Of a stretch of 64,000 nt of DNA, positions 25,201 to 37,300 are shown piece by piece (the stretch's first letter is position 1; each line of letters begins with the position of its first letter). A model generated the notes under the pieces. It searched no databases, was not told the origin of the DNA, and worked only from the letters and a program-made list of their open reading frames with translations. Source of the stretch: Hermatobates lingyangjiaoensis (lineage: Eukaryota > Arthropoda > Insecta > Hemiptera > Hermatobatidae). The stretch spans positions 764,501 to 828,500 of the forward strand of contig JAPFBL010000119.1 of the NCBI GenBank assembly GCA_026182355.1, written 5' to 3'. The position numbers were made by a program, and so were the translations under genes.

Positions 25201-26892
25201 CCGAAACCCCATGAATACTTCTTTCTATTCGATTATTATTTATATTGTCGATACATTATTTATATTGTAATATAACATTGATAGAAGTATCGACCGTGGA
25301 GTAGAAACAAAATATTGTTACATATAGAAGCTGTGCATAATTTATATAAGTTACTCTTTGTTTTTCCGAAGTAGTTGGACCTTACATATATAATAACTTA
25401 CACTAACAGCTATTGACAAGATCCCATCCTATTTAGAGTCGCATACCAGACAGAAAAACCTCTGTTTGACGAGATAATTCAGTTATATAGGTATTTTAGT
25501 GAAATATTTTTTCTACTTTTCGGTGCAGTTATTATACTATGTGTTAAGCATAACACTATGGTTCTGTGGCCAGTTACGGCCTTTGATTAGAACATGTGTT
25601 ATAAGATCAACTGTTTTGTTCCTCACATTGAAATAATAAGTGACTCCATGTTTGACGTGTGAACCCACACTGGCAAGCAGGATCGTTCGTGTTTTAAAAG
25701 GACACCGATTTTTCGTTTTCCCTTGCCATCTGAACAGCAGTGTCATTTACAATCTTTCAATTGTAGCTACAGGGCCAGGAAGAAGTTTATACTTCTCTGT
25801 GAATTGTTGAAAGATGAACAATTTCATTGGCATTGCCACTGAGTCTTACTTGGTTTTACTGCTAGTAATCAAATAACAATTGCTCCAGCTAAACAATACA
25901 CAATGTTTAGTATATCTCCATCCATGCCATCTTCTCTAGCCGATTGCTCAACAGTTTCATTTCTCTTCAATCCCGACTACGCTCTCACCTATACAACTCT
26001 TACATGTATCCACTTTAAAGAGTGGCTTAAAGTGGATAATTTTACCAGCCTTTTCATCTTACGTGACTTAATCGATTATTAACACTTTATGCATTAACAT
26101 ATGCTTTTGTAGAAGGTGTAAGGAACCTTTGCTGTTTGTCCTAACAGTAATTCCATTAGTTTGTTGAAGAATTAAAGTATTATTCAAACTTTACAAAATT
26201 AATAACCTTTCAAACTTCCAAGTTCTAATAAATACAATAGCACAAAATAAAACCGGGAATCTATTAGTTTTCTGGACAATTAAAGAAATTTCAAATCTGC
26301 TTTTAAGATTTTATTTTAAAGTATAAAATATTATATTATATTAATATTTATAAAATAATTATTTAATATAAATATTAAGTATATATTAAAATTTATCTAC
26401 TTCTGAAAGTTTGGTATTCTGCGATTGTGAAATTGTGTTTATTAAATATTTTGTGTTATAAATATGTAAACAAAACTCTAAATTCAAAATTAAAAAAAAA
26501 ACGTGAATACTACACTAAAGAGTGTGAAAAATGTATCATATCTGTCTATAAAAGGGTTTTTAAAATAGGATTAAAACCCAAAATATTAACCAAAAACTAA
26601 ATATCTAATTATGCCTTTAAATATGTGTAAATGAATTTTGCCAATAACTCTTCAGGTATTGACAACAGTATTATTAAAAATATTACCAACAAGTTTTAAC
26701 TAGTATTTTCTCCATATGTTGTTGTTGTTGTTCAATGAAAGTAATAAACAGTCGACATCTCTCCACTGAAAACTAAGTCATAAAATCAAAATCAGGACAT
26801 CATGACTGAATATCGTGAATAAGATCATTAAAAAGTGAAATGTTTTATCTATGAACGTTATTAAGAAAAATAGATTGTCTATATTTATAAGC

Positions 26893-26955
<63 letters not shown>

Positions 26956-28128
26956 TACATTAAAAAAACTCATTAATTTATGATTTTCTTAATTTCCAGT
27001 CATTGCAAATTAATTTAAAATACGTTTTATTTTATTTGCCAGTTTAAAAACTAAAGATGGAATACAGTTAAAATAATAGCGATTAATTACATTTTTATAT
27101 GATAAACAATTAAAGATTATGTATTCAATGAAGACCCTAATCTAGAGATATACAATTTGAAACATGAATGAATCTATGAGTCTATGATTCGTTATAAAAA
27201 TATGATTGATTTCATTTGTGCAAGGAATCTTCATTAATTTTTTGAACACTTTATAGTGCCTGGTGACACATTTTACAACTATCATCACATGTAAAGGCTG
27301 GGATTTACTATTATTGTAAGCAGGACAAAAAGAACTCTGACAAAAGAAAGTTTCCTCTTTCGATTATTTCTATTGCCACGAGCATATCATTAGAACCCTG
27401 AATACAGCTTTATTTATATAGATTTGGGTTATCAAGACAGAATGAAAAGTTAGTCTTTCTATCAGTGCTTTATCATTTCACAGATAAACCAGTGTTTGCG
27501 GATTTCTTACCACCCAAGGTTTGCAAGAGTGCTTTCAATGACATTACTTCCTTTAAATAAATGGTTATTATCTTACTTATATTTTCCATAAATAAGGTTC
27601 CTGAAGAGTGGATCTTTGTACTATCTATGAATTAAAGTTTAAAGTTATCTTATATTTTATTATCTGACATAACATTTACCTTTTTATGTGCTTTTTGAAT
27701 TTAGCTCTGAGGCCTTTCAAGTTATGTCAACAATGAGCAAACAAAGTAAAAACTAAGAATGTAACATCAAAGTTTTATTTTACATTTATTCTAATTTTAT
27801 AATAAATTCTTAGTTTTACTTTGTTTGCTCTCTGATGACATAAATTTAAAGTGCTCAGAGCATTTATTTCTATAGTTTTTCTTTTCCCTTGTGGTTTAAA
27901 CGTTTTTATTCGTTGTGATTTTTCTGCATATAAATATATACTGGTACAGCGACAAACAACTATCAAAAAAACACCTTAAGCCAACGTTTCGTTATATTTG
28001 TAGGCATATTAAGGGCTACATCCATACATATATTACTTACAGATTTTATAAAAATAATGGATCCAATCATAGATAAAGAAAGAAAAATAGTGTTGAATAT
28101 AGGTGATCGAGATAAGAAAACATTTAAT

Positions 28129-28165
<37 letters not shown>

Positions 28166-28295
28166 GGGTTACTAGCCGTTGCGTCTACAACGTGCTTGGT
28201 CTCCCTTTCTCTTTTCTCCTGAAGACGGACTGCCCGAAAATTTGAGTTTGTAACTGTGTTTCTTTACTCTGTGTGCTACCTATCTTCAGTTTTGA

Positions 28296-28335
<40 letters not shown>

Positions 28336-31300
28336 TATATATATATGTGTATGTGTGTGTGTGTTATGTGTAATGGTGATAATATTAGTTAGCATTATCA
28401 TTATGAAAAAATTATTATTTTATCAATGGATAATTTACGAATATAAATTCTGTTGTTTTGAAAAATGTAATATTTTTTATTACTATTAGTTATGAATGAC
28501 AGAACAGAAACTCTCACTGATGATAATAATAAGCTGAATGAAAATAATAAGCGAACTAGAGTATCACCCAGTTTGTGAAAAAAAAACTTTCTAGTACGAC
28601 TGTATTGTTAGTTTTACTTGCATAACTATACAGAGTATTATAAAAAATAGAGGGAGTACTTTTTGCTCTTGAGGGTCTGAGTGCCTCCAGACATGTCGAG
28701 TTGGACAGAAAGATCTGTGTGTAGGTGACTGTTGACCGGAATCGGACTGAGGGCTTTGCTTCCGTAACCATCCTGACTTCGGTCCATCGTTCCAAAATTT
28801 TCCCTCTCGTCTATATCTTCGCTACTGTAAATCAAATGAAATACATTTTAATTTTTTCTTTTTTAGGTAGCAAAAATAAATCTGAAAATAAGAAATATTA
28901 TTTTTTTTTGATAAATAATTACATAATATAAAATATTTTAAAATATAAAAAAAACATTTTTATAATTTATAATAATTATAAAAAATTTAATTATATACTA
29001 TAAAAAATATAATTCGTTAATGAACTGAAATTTCCAAAAGAACGCATTTTTAAGAAATGTTCTTAAACATTAAAAAGATATGAAATAAATATGCCATTTT
29101 CTTATGAAAATCATTATATTTTCCTCAAACAACTGTTATTTGGAAAATCATTCTTACATGAAGTTACAATACATCTTTATTGACTAACATTCATTTTTGT
29201 AAGTATACATATACTACCAACGGAAATAATAATGTCTAACCCAATATGTTGTGTACTTTTGTTTTACCATTAAAAATAATTTTGAAATGGTATGTACACA
29301 GAGTACTATCAATTATCTGGGTATGATACCTATATTTTAAAATTTTTAATTAGAAATCAACTTATTACAGATATAACTTTTATAATTAGAAAAATTATTT
29401 TTCAAATTGTAGTTTTTTTTAATGGTCTATTTATTTTTAATTAGATATGCCATAATATATAAAATGGATCATCTCCAAAAAAAAGATGGATAAAAACTTT
29501 TAGTGTGTGAGAGGAGGATAAATTAGTCCTTTGTGAGTTTTTAAAAAACCATGCAAAATAGCGTAATTTGTTCCGGAAAATAAAAGTTTGTTCGCAGTGC
29601 TACGCTAATATAGAAGCACGTTTCTTTCCGTATAAGCTGAACTCGTGTCTCACAGTAAGTTGGTCTTATAAATAACAGAAATCATAATGATCCGTTCCAA
29701 TCCTATAAACGCTCCCAAGTATATCAAAATTGTCTGTTATAAACATATTTTAAGTTTATATATTTCATATATCATACTTCCGGTGTGTATGAAATGAATA
29801 ATATAAGAATATATGGTTTAATTACTATTACATAATGGAGGTATGAGGACTGGATGGACAAGCAGGTGGCAGGTAGGGGGGACTGTGTACGGGAACTCGC
29901 TACTGCTCCACACTCATACTTCCTTATTCTTACTTAATTACTATAATATATATAACTTAATTACTACCTTTCTTTTCATTTATTTTTTTTTTTTGAAAAC
30001 GTAAGGTTGCACCTAACCTTAATTACTACACTTTTGTTTCCTTGCTCTGCTTATCACATATCAATTGGTCATCACAATTCAACACGAAATTCGTCTTGAA
30101 TTTATCACTTACGAGATATGTTGATTCTGTTATACATAAACCGATATATATTACAAGTGCTCTTACGTACATGCCCACCAGCAGGTGTGAAATCAAATTT
30201 AAATGTCATTAATACTACTACTTATTTCGAATTTTTTATTATTAGTTATTTATTAAATTTTATTATTATGTTTCTTACTGCTCTTTTCAAAGGGTCTAAA
30301 TATTAAAAAGTATGGTAAGTTTATTTATACATTTTCTCTTTGGGTTTCCTTTTTGTCTGTTATTATATGTAAATAAATTGCTAAAAAAAATATTGTCTAA
30401 AATAGGGGGTTTTCAATATACCGATTGCAATGTACCAGTCGATCGCCATGATATTATTGATTGATCGCATGCCATTAAAAACCCCAAAGAGTGTAAATCC
30501 GTTAAAATATCGAATCGAAGTTTTGAATTTTTAATAGCATGATAAAAAATTGAAATGATTGAATGTAAAATGAAATTTAAATATCACAATACTTAAATAT
30601 TCAATATATGATTGAATTTAAATATCACAGCCAGGGAAGAAATTTTATGTGAGTTAAAAAGTTTTTAAGAATTTGCTGAAGGTACAAATTCATTTATGTA
30701 AATTTTGTAACGTGTTTGACCTTATTTACTATATAAGCTCAGCTTTAACAAACATTATTATGATTATGTTACTTTATATTGATTTTATAAGCAGAAGCAG
30801 TTTTGAAAAAGCTAAGAATGCATTGCTATTAGAGGTCTATTTTCAACCCTCTTAGTCAGTATGTTATTGCTAACCGATGACCTAACTGAATTATGGAAAT
30901 GGTTTTAATTAACATTGACCTTCTTTCAAATTATAACCTTACGCTTCGTTAACACACTAGTTTCAAGAATTTTACTTTCATTGTAGACAGGATAAACAAT
31001 GGGTTATGTAAAATTCACAACGGAACCCGGACCGTGCTCAATCAATTTTATATTAAATACAAAAATAAATTAGGTTTGACTTTGTTTAAGGACCTTCATA
31101 AGAATACATTATTATCAAATAACAATTTCTTGATGAATTTTCACTCAACTGTAATTTTCATAGGCAGTTCAATGTTCAATGTAATTGTTTTAAGCAACAG
31201 GCTCTAATCTTCTTATTTTTAGTTGAGGTAAGTTTTTCGATCAATGGAATCATAAGAAGCCTACTCATTACAATAATTTAATAATTAATTTTTCATATTA

Positions 31301-34300
31301 AAGAAATGAAAAAAAAATAATTAAGATAATGAAATATATATTATATTTTAAGAAATGAAAATACTCATGGAGGGCTTGTGATAAGGGACCTGTGAGCAGG
31401 AAATACTTGGCTCCCATGGACAGTAGGGATGAAACTTTATGGGCCAAGTTATTGAAAGAATGTGAACCATTATTTGTATTTATCGCGATTTAATTTGATA
31501 ATGTCAACAGATTGCTCTATGATGGACAAACACTTGAGACTCTAGACATTGTTCTCTATTACAAGATGTTGGGAGAATCGTCGATATGCACCGGCTTGAA
31601 ATACGGGAACTCTTACCAGGCAGTATATCAATGCTATGGACAATAGATATACTGATGAAACATTATGAGCCAAGAACACGTTAATCTTCATTCATCTTGT
31701 GATTCCGATGAAGGCCATTTGCTCGGTCAAAGGATCTTGGATCCTATTTCTGAATTTCATACATGGTTTATATATGTGTAAGACTAAATCACATCGATAA
31801 TATTTCATTTACTATTCAAGTATTATAGTCAAATAGACTTGTCATAACTTTAGAATAATAACAAAATTAGTCCAAATGAGTTCTAAAACGATTGAATTGA
31901 CCTACCTCTTCGTTCCAGCCTCACTGCCTTCAGTCGTATTGTCGGCAGATGAACTGAGCTTATCGTCATCTTCGAAGTTTTCGGTTGGGTACTGCCAAGT
32001 GCAAGAGCGTTGGAGCTGAGTAGGCATGGCTCGGGGCGTGCAGAAACAATCATCAGGAAGGTCGGAAAGCTCACGAAAGGGTGGCTGGCCGCAGGAGGCG
32101 CACGGCTGAGCCGGGCCTGTGGGGGCGCTCTTGCGACGTCCTGCCAGAGGAGTGGCCCCTGCCCACCGCGGCACACCCTCGCAGCCCAGTACCAATCGCA
32201 CCTGCTCCATCGTCTCTTCGCACCGCGCTTTCGCAGCCTGCAGCAAACATAGCATTGCGTCATGGTAAACAAATCCTTGCCTTACCAAGAAGTAAGGTGT
32301 TTAGCAACATCTTATTCGTTAACACAGATAGAACAATAAATAATTAACCAACAGAGTATGTAGGGAGAATCAATAAATGTTTGTACCTTTATAAATACAC
32401 ATACATATTAACTGACAAGTAAAAAGAATATACATATATAAGTTACGCGTGTCCGGGTAATGAATAGGTTTTTAAAAAAAAGGAATTTAAATAAACTAGC
32501 TCGCACGTGATTGAAGACAAGAATCGAGTTTTATTAGTCAGCTCCTTCTGTTTATAGGAGAGGCAATGTTGATACGGACTTCAACCCTCTAGTCTCTCGC
32601 GGGCCGGCGTCTCTCGCGGGCCGGCATTACTGCCCCCTCCCAGTCCTTATCAACAATGCTCTCCGTACAAGTGTCTGAGTTATATCATAAAATAACAAAA
32701 CAAAACTTGACTCTAAACATAAGAAATGAATATAATGTTTTAACATTCAAAAATAAAATGACGTCCACACAAGTAACTGAATTAACATTGTTTATAGAAA
32801 TTACAGAAATAACAAAAGATGAACTTCTATGATTATTTGTACAAAACAAAAATAACAAAATTAACAAAGGTAAACACACATAACTACGCTATATCGTTCG
32901 CACCATTGGTGGGATTTTCCTTCTCACCCGTCGCAGTTCCTGAAAATGAACTATTTCTTGTTTCAGGGTGTCCGTTCCTATCCTCCATATCTGTGCTCTG
33001 TACCGTGGTAACGTTGCGAGTACTTCGTATGACCCTACGTATCTCGGGTCCGATTTCCTTCGCTTCTGCCTATTCAGTTTATATACGAAGTCCCCTTCTT
33101 GTATCAACCCTACTGTTTCTTCTGCTTTCCTTTGATTATATTGCTTGGTCCATCTTTCTTTTGCTGCTTTGACTCTATTATGTAACCTTTGTGGATCCGC
33201 TTCCTTTTTCCGCAATTCAAATGGTGTTGCCTCTGTAGTCGAGTGAATACTACTGTTGTATGCTAGGACCGCTCTGGCCATTGCCACATGACCCTTTATG
33301 TTTTTTGCATCAGCCAATAACTGCAAGTGTTCCGTTAGAGTGTTATGTAGTCTCTCTATTGCTCCGTGGGACCTTGGATGACCCGGTGTACACCAATGGG
33401 GGTTTATATTGAATTCTTTTAACAGGGTTTTTATTTTAACGTTGTTGAACTCTCGCCCTCTGTCCATATAGATCGTTCTCGGGCAGTCAAACGTGGCCAA
33501 ATACGACAGCAATGCCTCTTCTGTACTTTCACTTGATTTACTTGTTAGTGGCCATGCTGAGGCTAACTTCGTTAGTCTATCTATTGTTGTTAAATATTTG
33601 TTTCCGTCGTATGTAAATATATCAATTTCTAGCTCCTCAAAGGGTCCCTCGGGCGTCTGACTTTGTAATAATGGAGGTACAAGTGGTACTCTTTCATACT
33701 TCCTCCTTTTGCATATTTCACAGTCCTTTATCACTTGGGCTATCCTCTTGCCCATTTGGAGCCAGTAATGCGACCTCTGTAGATGTTTAAGGGTCTCTGT
33801 GACACCACGATGGTTGGTTTTTCCCCTGTGATAATTTAGGATGACCTCTTTCTGCTGCTCTTCGTCTTCTACCGTTTCTACCTGGTTCTTACAGATTATG
33901 AAATGAGCTCCTTGTCTCAGCTCTCTTTCCTGAATTAGTCGGAGTAGTCTATTTTCAAGTTCTTGTGATTCTATAAAGAAATGGTATACCTTTCCTGGCA
34001 CTGTTAGTTGGTTTATGACTGTACTTAATTGTTCGTTGTTCGCTTTCGTTCCTCCTGTAATAATATTTATTTTTAAGTGGCCATATTTGTGCAATTGGGT
34101 GTTTATTATTTCTTCTGTGTCGTCTTTTATAATTATTTGATTTCTCTTGTTGTTTATTATATCCTGACTAATCTCAGCTTCCGGTCCATTTCGTTGTTCT
34201 TGGTCTTCATCTGCGTCTGGTGTCCAGTTGGCGAAGAACTCTCGCACGTCCCTGGAGGTACTTGGCTCTCTCGTACTACTTCTCGTAATGACGTTGACGT

Positions 34301-37300
34301 TTCTGGACAAACAGTCGGCTACTTGATTATCAACGCCCTTTACGTGCTGGACCCTGAAGTTGTATGCAGCTATCCTTTCTTTCCACTTTGCTATCCGGGC
34401 TGACGTCTCCTTTAAATTCCCGATCCACATTAGGGGCCTATGATCTGTTCTAATAGTGAACTCAGCCGCAAAAAGGTAGGGTCGGAAATGTTCTACAGTC
34501 CACACTATGCCTAACATTTCCCTTTCTATTGTGCTATACCTTTTTTCTGCTGGTGATAATTTTCTGCTGGCGTAGGCTATTGGTCGCTCTCCCTGGATAG
34601 TTTCCTGCATCAAGACTCCCCGATAGCTTCTTGACTGGCATCTGTCATTACAATGAATGGTTTGTTTAGGTCAGGAAATTGGAGCAACAGCGGGCCCCGC
34701 AACGCCTTCTTACACTGCTCCACTGCTTCTCTTAGATCTTCTGTTTGTATAAACTTCTTTCCTTTCTTTAAACTGTCCGTCAAGGGGTTCGTGATTGCTG
34801 CAAAGTCCTTTACGTACCTTCTATAGAAACCTATCATACCTAGAAAAGCCCTGATGTCTTTGGGTCCCTTTGGATAGGGTAATCGATCTATTGCTTCAAC
34901 CTTCTTAGGGTCGGGTCTTACTCCTTCACCTGAGATAAGGTGCCCCATAAATCTAACCTCTTTTTGATATAAGCGGGTTTTATCCATCGCTACCTTTAAG
35001 CCAAAGTCCCTTATTCTTTTCAGCACCCTTGTAACATGTTCCTTATGCTCTTCTATTGACTTACTGAACACTATGATGTCATCCATGTAGATTTGCGTAA
35101 AGTCTTCTCCCAGTCCTTCAAGCAGTTCATCCATGAGGCGTTGGAACGTGGAAGGCGCATTCTTTAGGCCAAAGGGCATCCTCAAAAATTCGAAGTGGCC
35201 TCTATCGAACGTAAAGGCCGTCTTCTCGACATCTCTCGGGTGCATCCTAATCTGGTGATACCCGGCCTTGAGGTCGAAGGTACTGAATACAGTTGCTCCT
35301 GCCATATGGTGAGTATGTCTTCTATCCTTGGCAGAGGGTATCTTTCAAGCTTAGTGTACTTATTTAACTCTCTAAAATCTACTACCAACCGGTATTTAGG
35401 GGGTTTACCCTCCTCGACCTTTTTCGGGACCAGCCAAATAGGGCTCGAAAATTGCGACTTAGACCTCTGTATTATGCCCTGGTCCAGCATTTCCTTTATT
35501 TGCTCCTGCATTATCTTTTTCAATTGGTGTGGGTACCTTCTAGGTTTCACGTAAACAACTGTACCTTCAGGGAGTTCTATTTGGTGTTTGACCCTACCTG
35601 TAGCTGATAACCTCTGTCCTTCACTATAGAATACTTTTTCAAATTCTTTCATTAATTCACTCACCTGATCTTCTCCTGGTATCACTTTTCCACAGTTTAC
35701 CGTTATTCTCTTCCCTGGTTTAACTCTCCCTTCCACGAAGTATTTCCTTTTTCCTAGTTTAATGTCCCACTTCCCTCTTTTACACTCAGGTTTTGCATTG
35801 ATTCTCTCCAAAAAGTCGCACCCTAGAATAACTCCATATTTCTGGGTCTCTAAGTGGGTCACATGCACTTTCATCTCCAAGGTCTCTCCTATTAATTCTC
35901 CCATCTCTACCTGTAATTCGCCTACCAGGCTCTTCCTTCCTGCCATGGTGACCAAGGTGCAGTTGCACGGTGTCAGCCCTGAATAATTGTCCATCCTTTT
36001 TGCCACTTCATTGTCCATAATTGTGCTATCTGACCCTGTATCTACCAAACACTTAGTCTTCCATTTGGGAAAAAAAAATATAGGGAGCTTACCTCTTATG
36101 CTATTCCTCTGTTGCTCGCCTATATACCTCTCGCCTAACCTTCAATCCTTCTTCCTCTTCTCTCGAATGGCGATCCTCCCACCACGAGTCTCTTCCAGTG
36201 AAGGCCACTTCCCTCGCTCGTACCAGCGCTCGTGTCGTTCTATCGATGTCTCTTGCTCCGACCCTGTCGACTCTGATGAGCTCCCATCCTCTGAAGAGCC
36301 TTCCCCTTTTTGTCTTCTCCTGCCCCACATCTTCTCCCGCCGGGTTGTGTTAACTTCCATGGGCTCATCTCTTGGTGTTGGTCTATACTGTTTCGTTCGT
36401 GGTCTCTCCTTGCGATATAAATACGGACACTCTCGCGCGAAGTGACCGAGTTCACCACACTCCCAACATCCTCTTCTTACTGGCTTCTCTCTTCGCGTGT
36501 AGCCTCCCACTGCCTCATAGCTGTTCCTCCTGGCTTGAGATCTTCTCTCTTCAAAACGTCCCCGTGGCTTCCTCTCCTGTGAATACCTCCCTTGTCCTCG
36601 ATCCTCATAGGCTCTTGCTCTGAATTGCCTATCCTGAGGTACTCTCCTCCTGGTCACAACTGCCCATCCTCCTTCTGACTTCCCTCTGTATATAACACCG
36701 TTATCTTCTCGGTCCATTTCTTCCTCCCGGTTGGCATTAATTGCCTCCTCGAGACTAGTGGGCTTCATGATACGGAGGGCCATTCTCACTCGTTCTGGAG
36801 CTGCCTTGAGGAGAATTTCACTGGCTATCTCTTCATATATCGTCGTTCTCCATTTCGCTTCTTGACTGTCTGTGCACTTTTCATTTATCTTCATAGTTAA
36901 TTTCCTTGTCGCATCCCCCAATCTGCGCCCGAACTCAGCGCAGGTCTCACCATTCTCCTTCCGCATTTCAAAAATTTTTAGCGCACTTCTAGCTACAGGC
37001 TTTGCGGCTCCAGCATATCTGTCCTTAAGGGCTGCTCGCACCGCACTCCACTCCGCACAAAACGTAAGTCCTAACTCCAGCATCACCGTAAGGCTGACCC
37101 TGGCGAGGAAGTAGGTCTTGATGTTCTTGTCTGTAGCTGGGTCTAGTTGAGTTGTGACTAACTGCTCGTTGATGGAGTCCATTCTCTCTATGAACAAGTC
37201 CAACTCTCGAGCATCACCCTCGAACCTCTTTATCGAATCTAATAGGTTCATCAGGTACCCTGCTTTTGCTACTCTCGCTTGTTCTATTTTCACTGCGAGC

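Larger units (their letters stand above)
24788..28659 (-). other. RhoGEF intron between linker and DH
   Basis: AT-rich. Holds a repeated 'aagtaaaaaccgaaacattgg' phrase (near 24995 and 25150) with an inverted partner near 24915, an (AT)n microsatellite (26895-26949), a fold-back (27700-27870), (TA)n runs and one family-2 repeat (28180-28290). No exon needed by phase. Confidence 0.65.

Noticed and set aside
25537..25746. 69-codon minus-strand frame that looked exon-like
   Set aside because: Flanking exons join in phase without it and no matching acceptor/donor pair is present.
32010..32347. Plus-strand frames of 80-88 codons over a GC-rich segment
   Set aside because: They lie opposite the phase-validated RhoGEF exon 31906-32237; shadow frames.
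32632..32888. Envelope gene downstream of integrase
   Set aside because: Only about 250 nt remain before the LTR and they are not open; the element has no env.
34077..36623. Several plus-strand frames of 70-150 codons
   Set aside because: Antisense shadows of gag-pol with no domain of their own.
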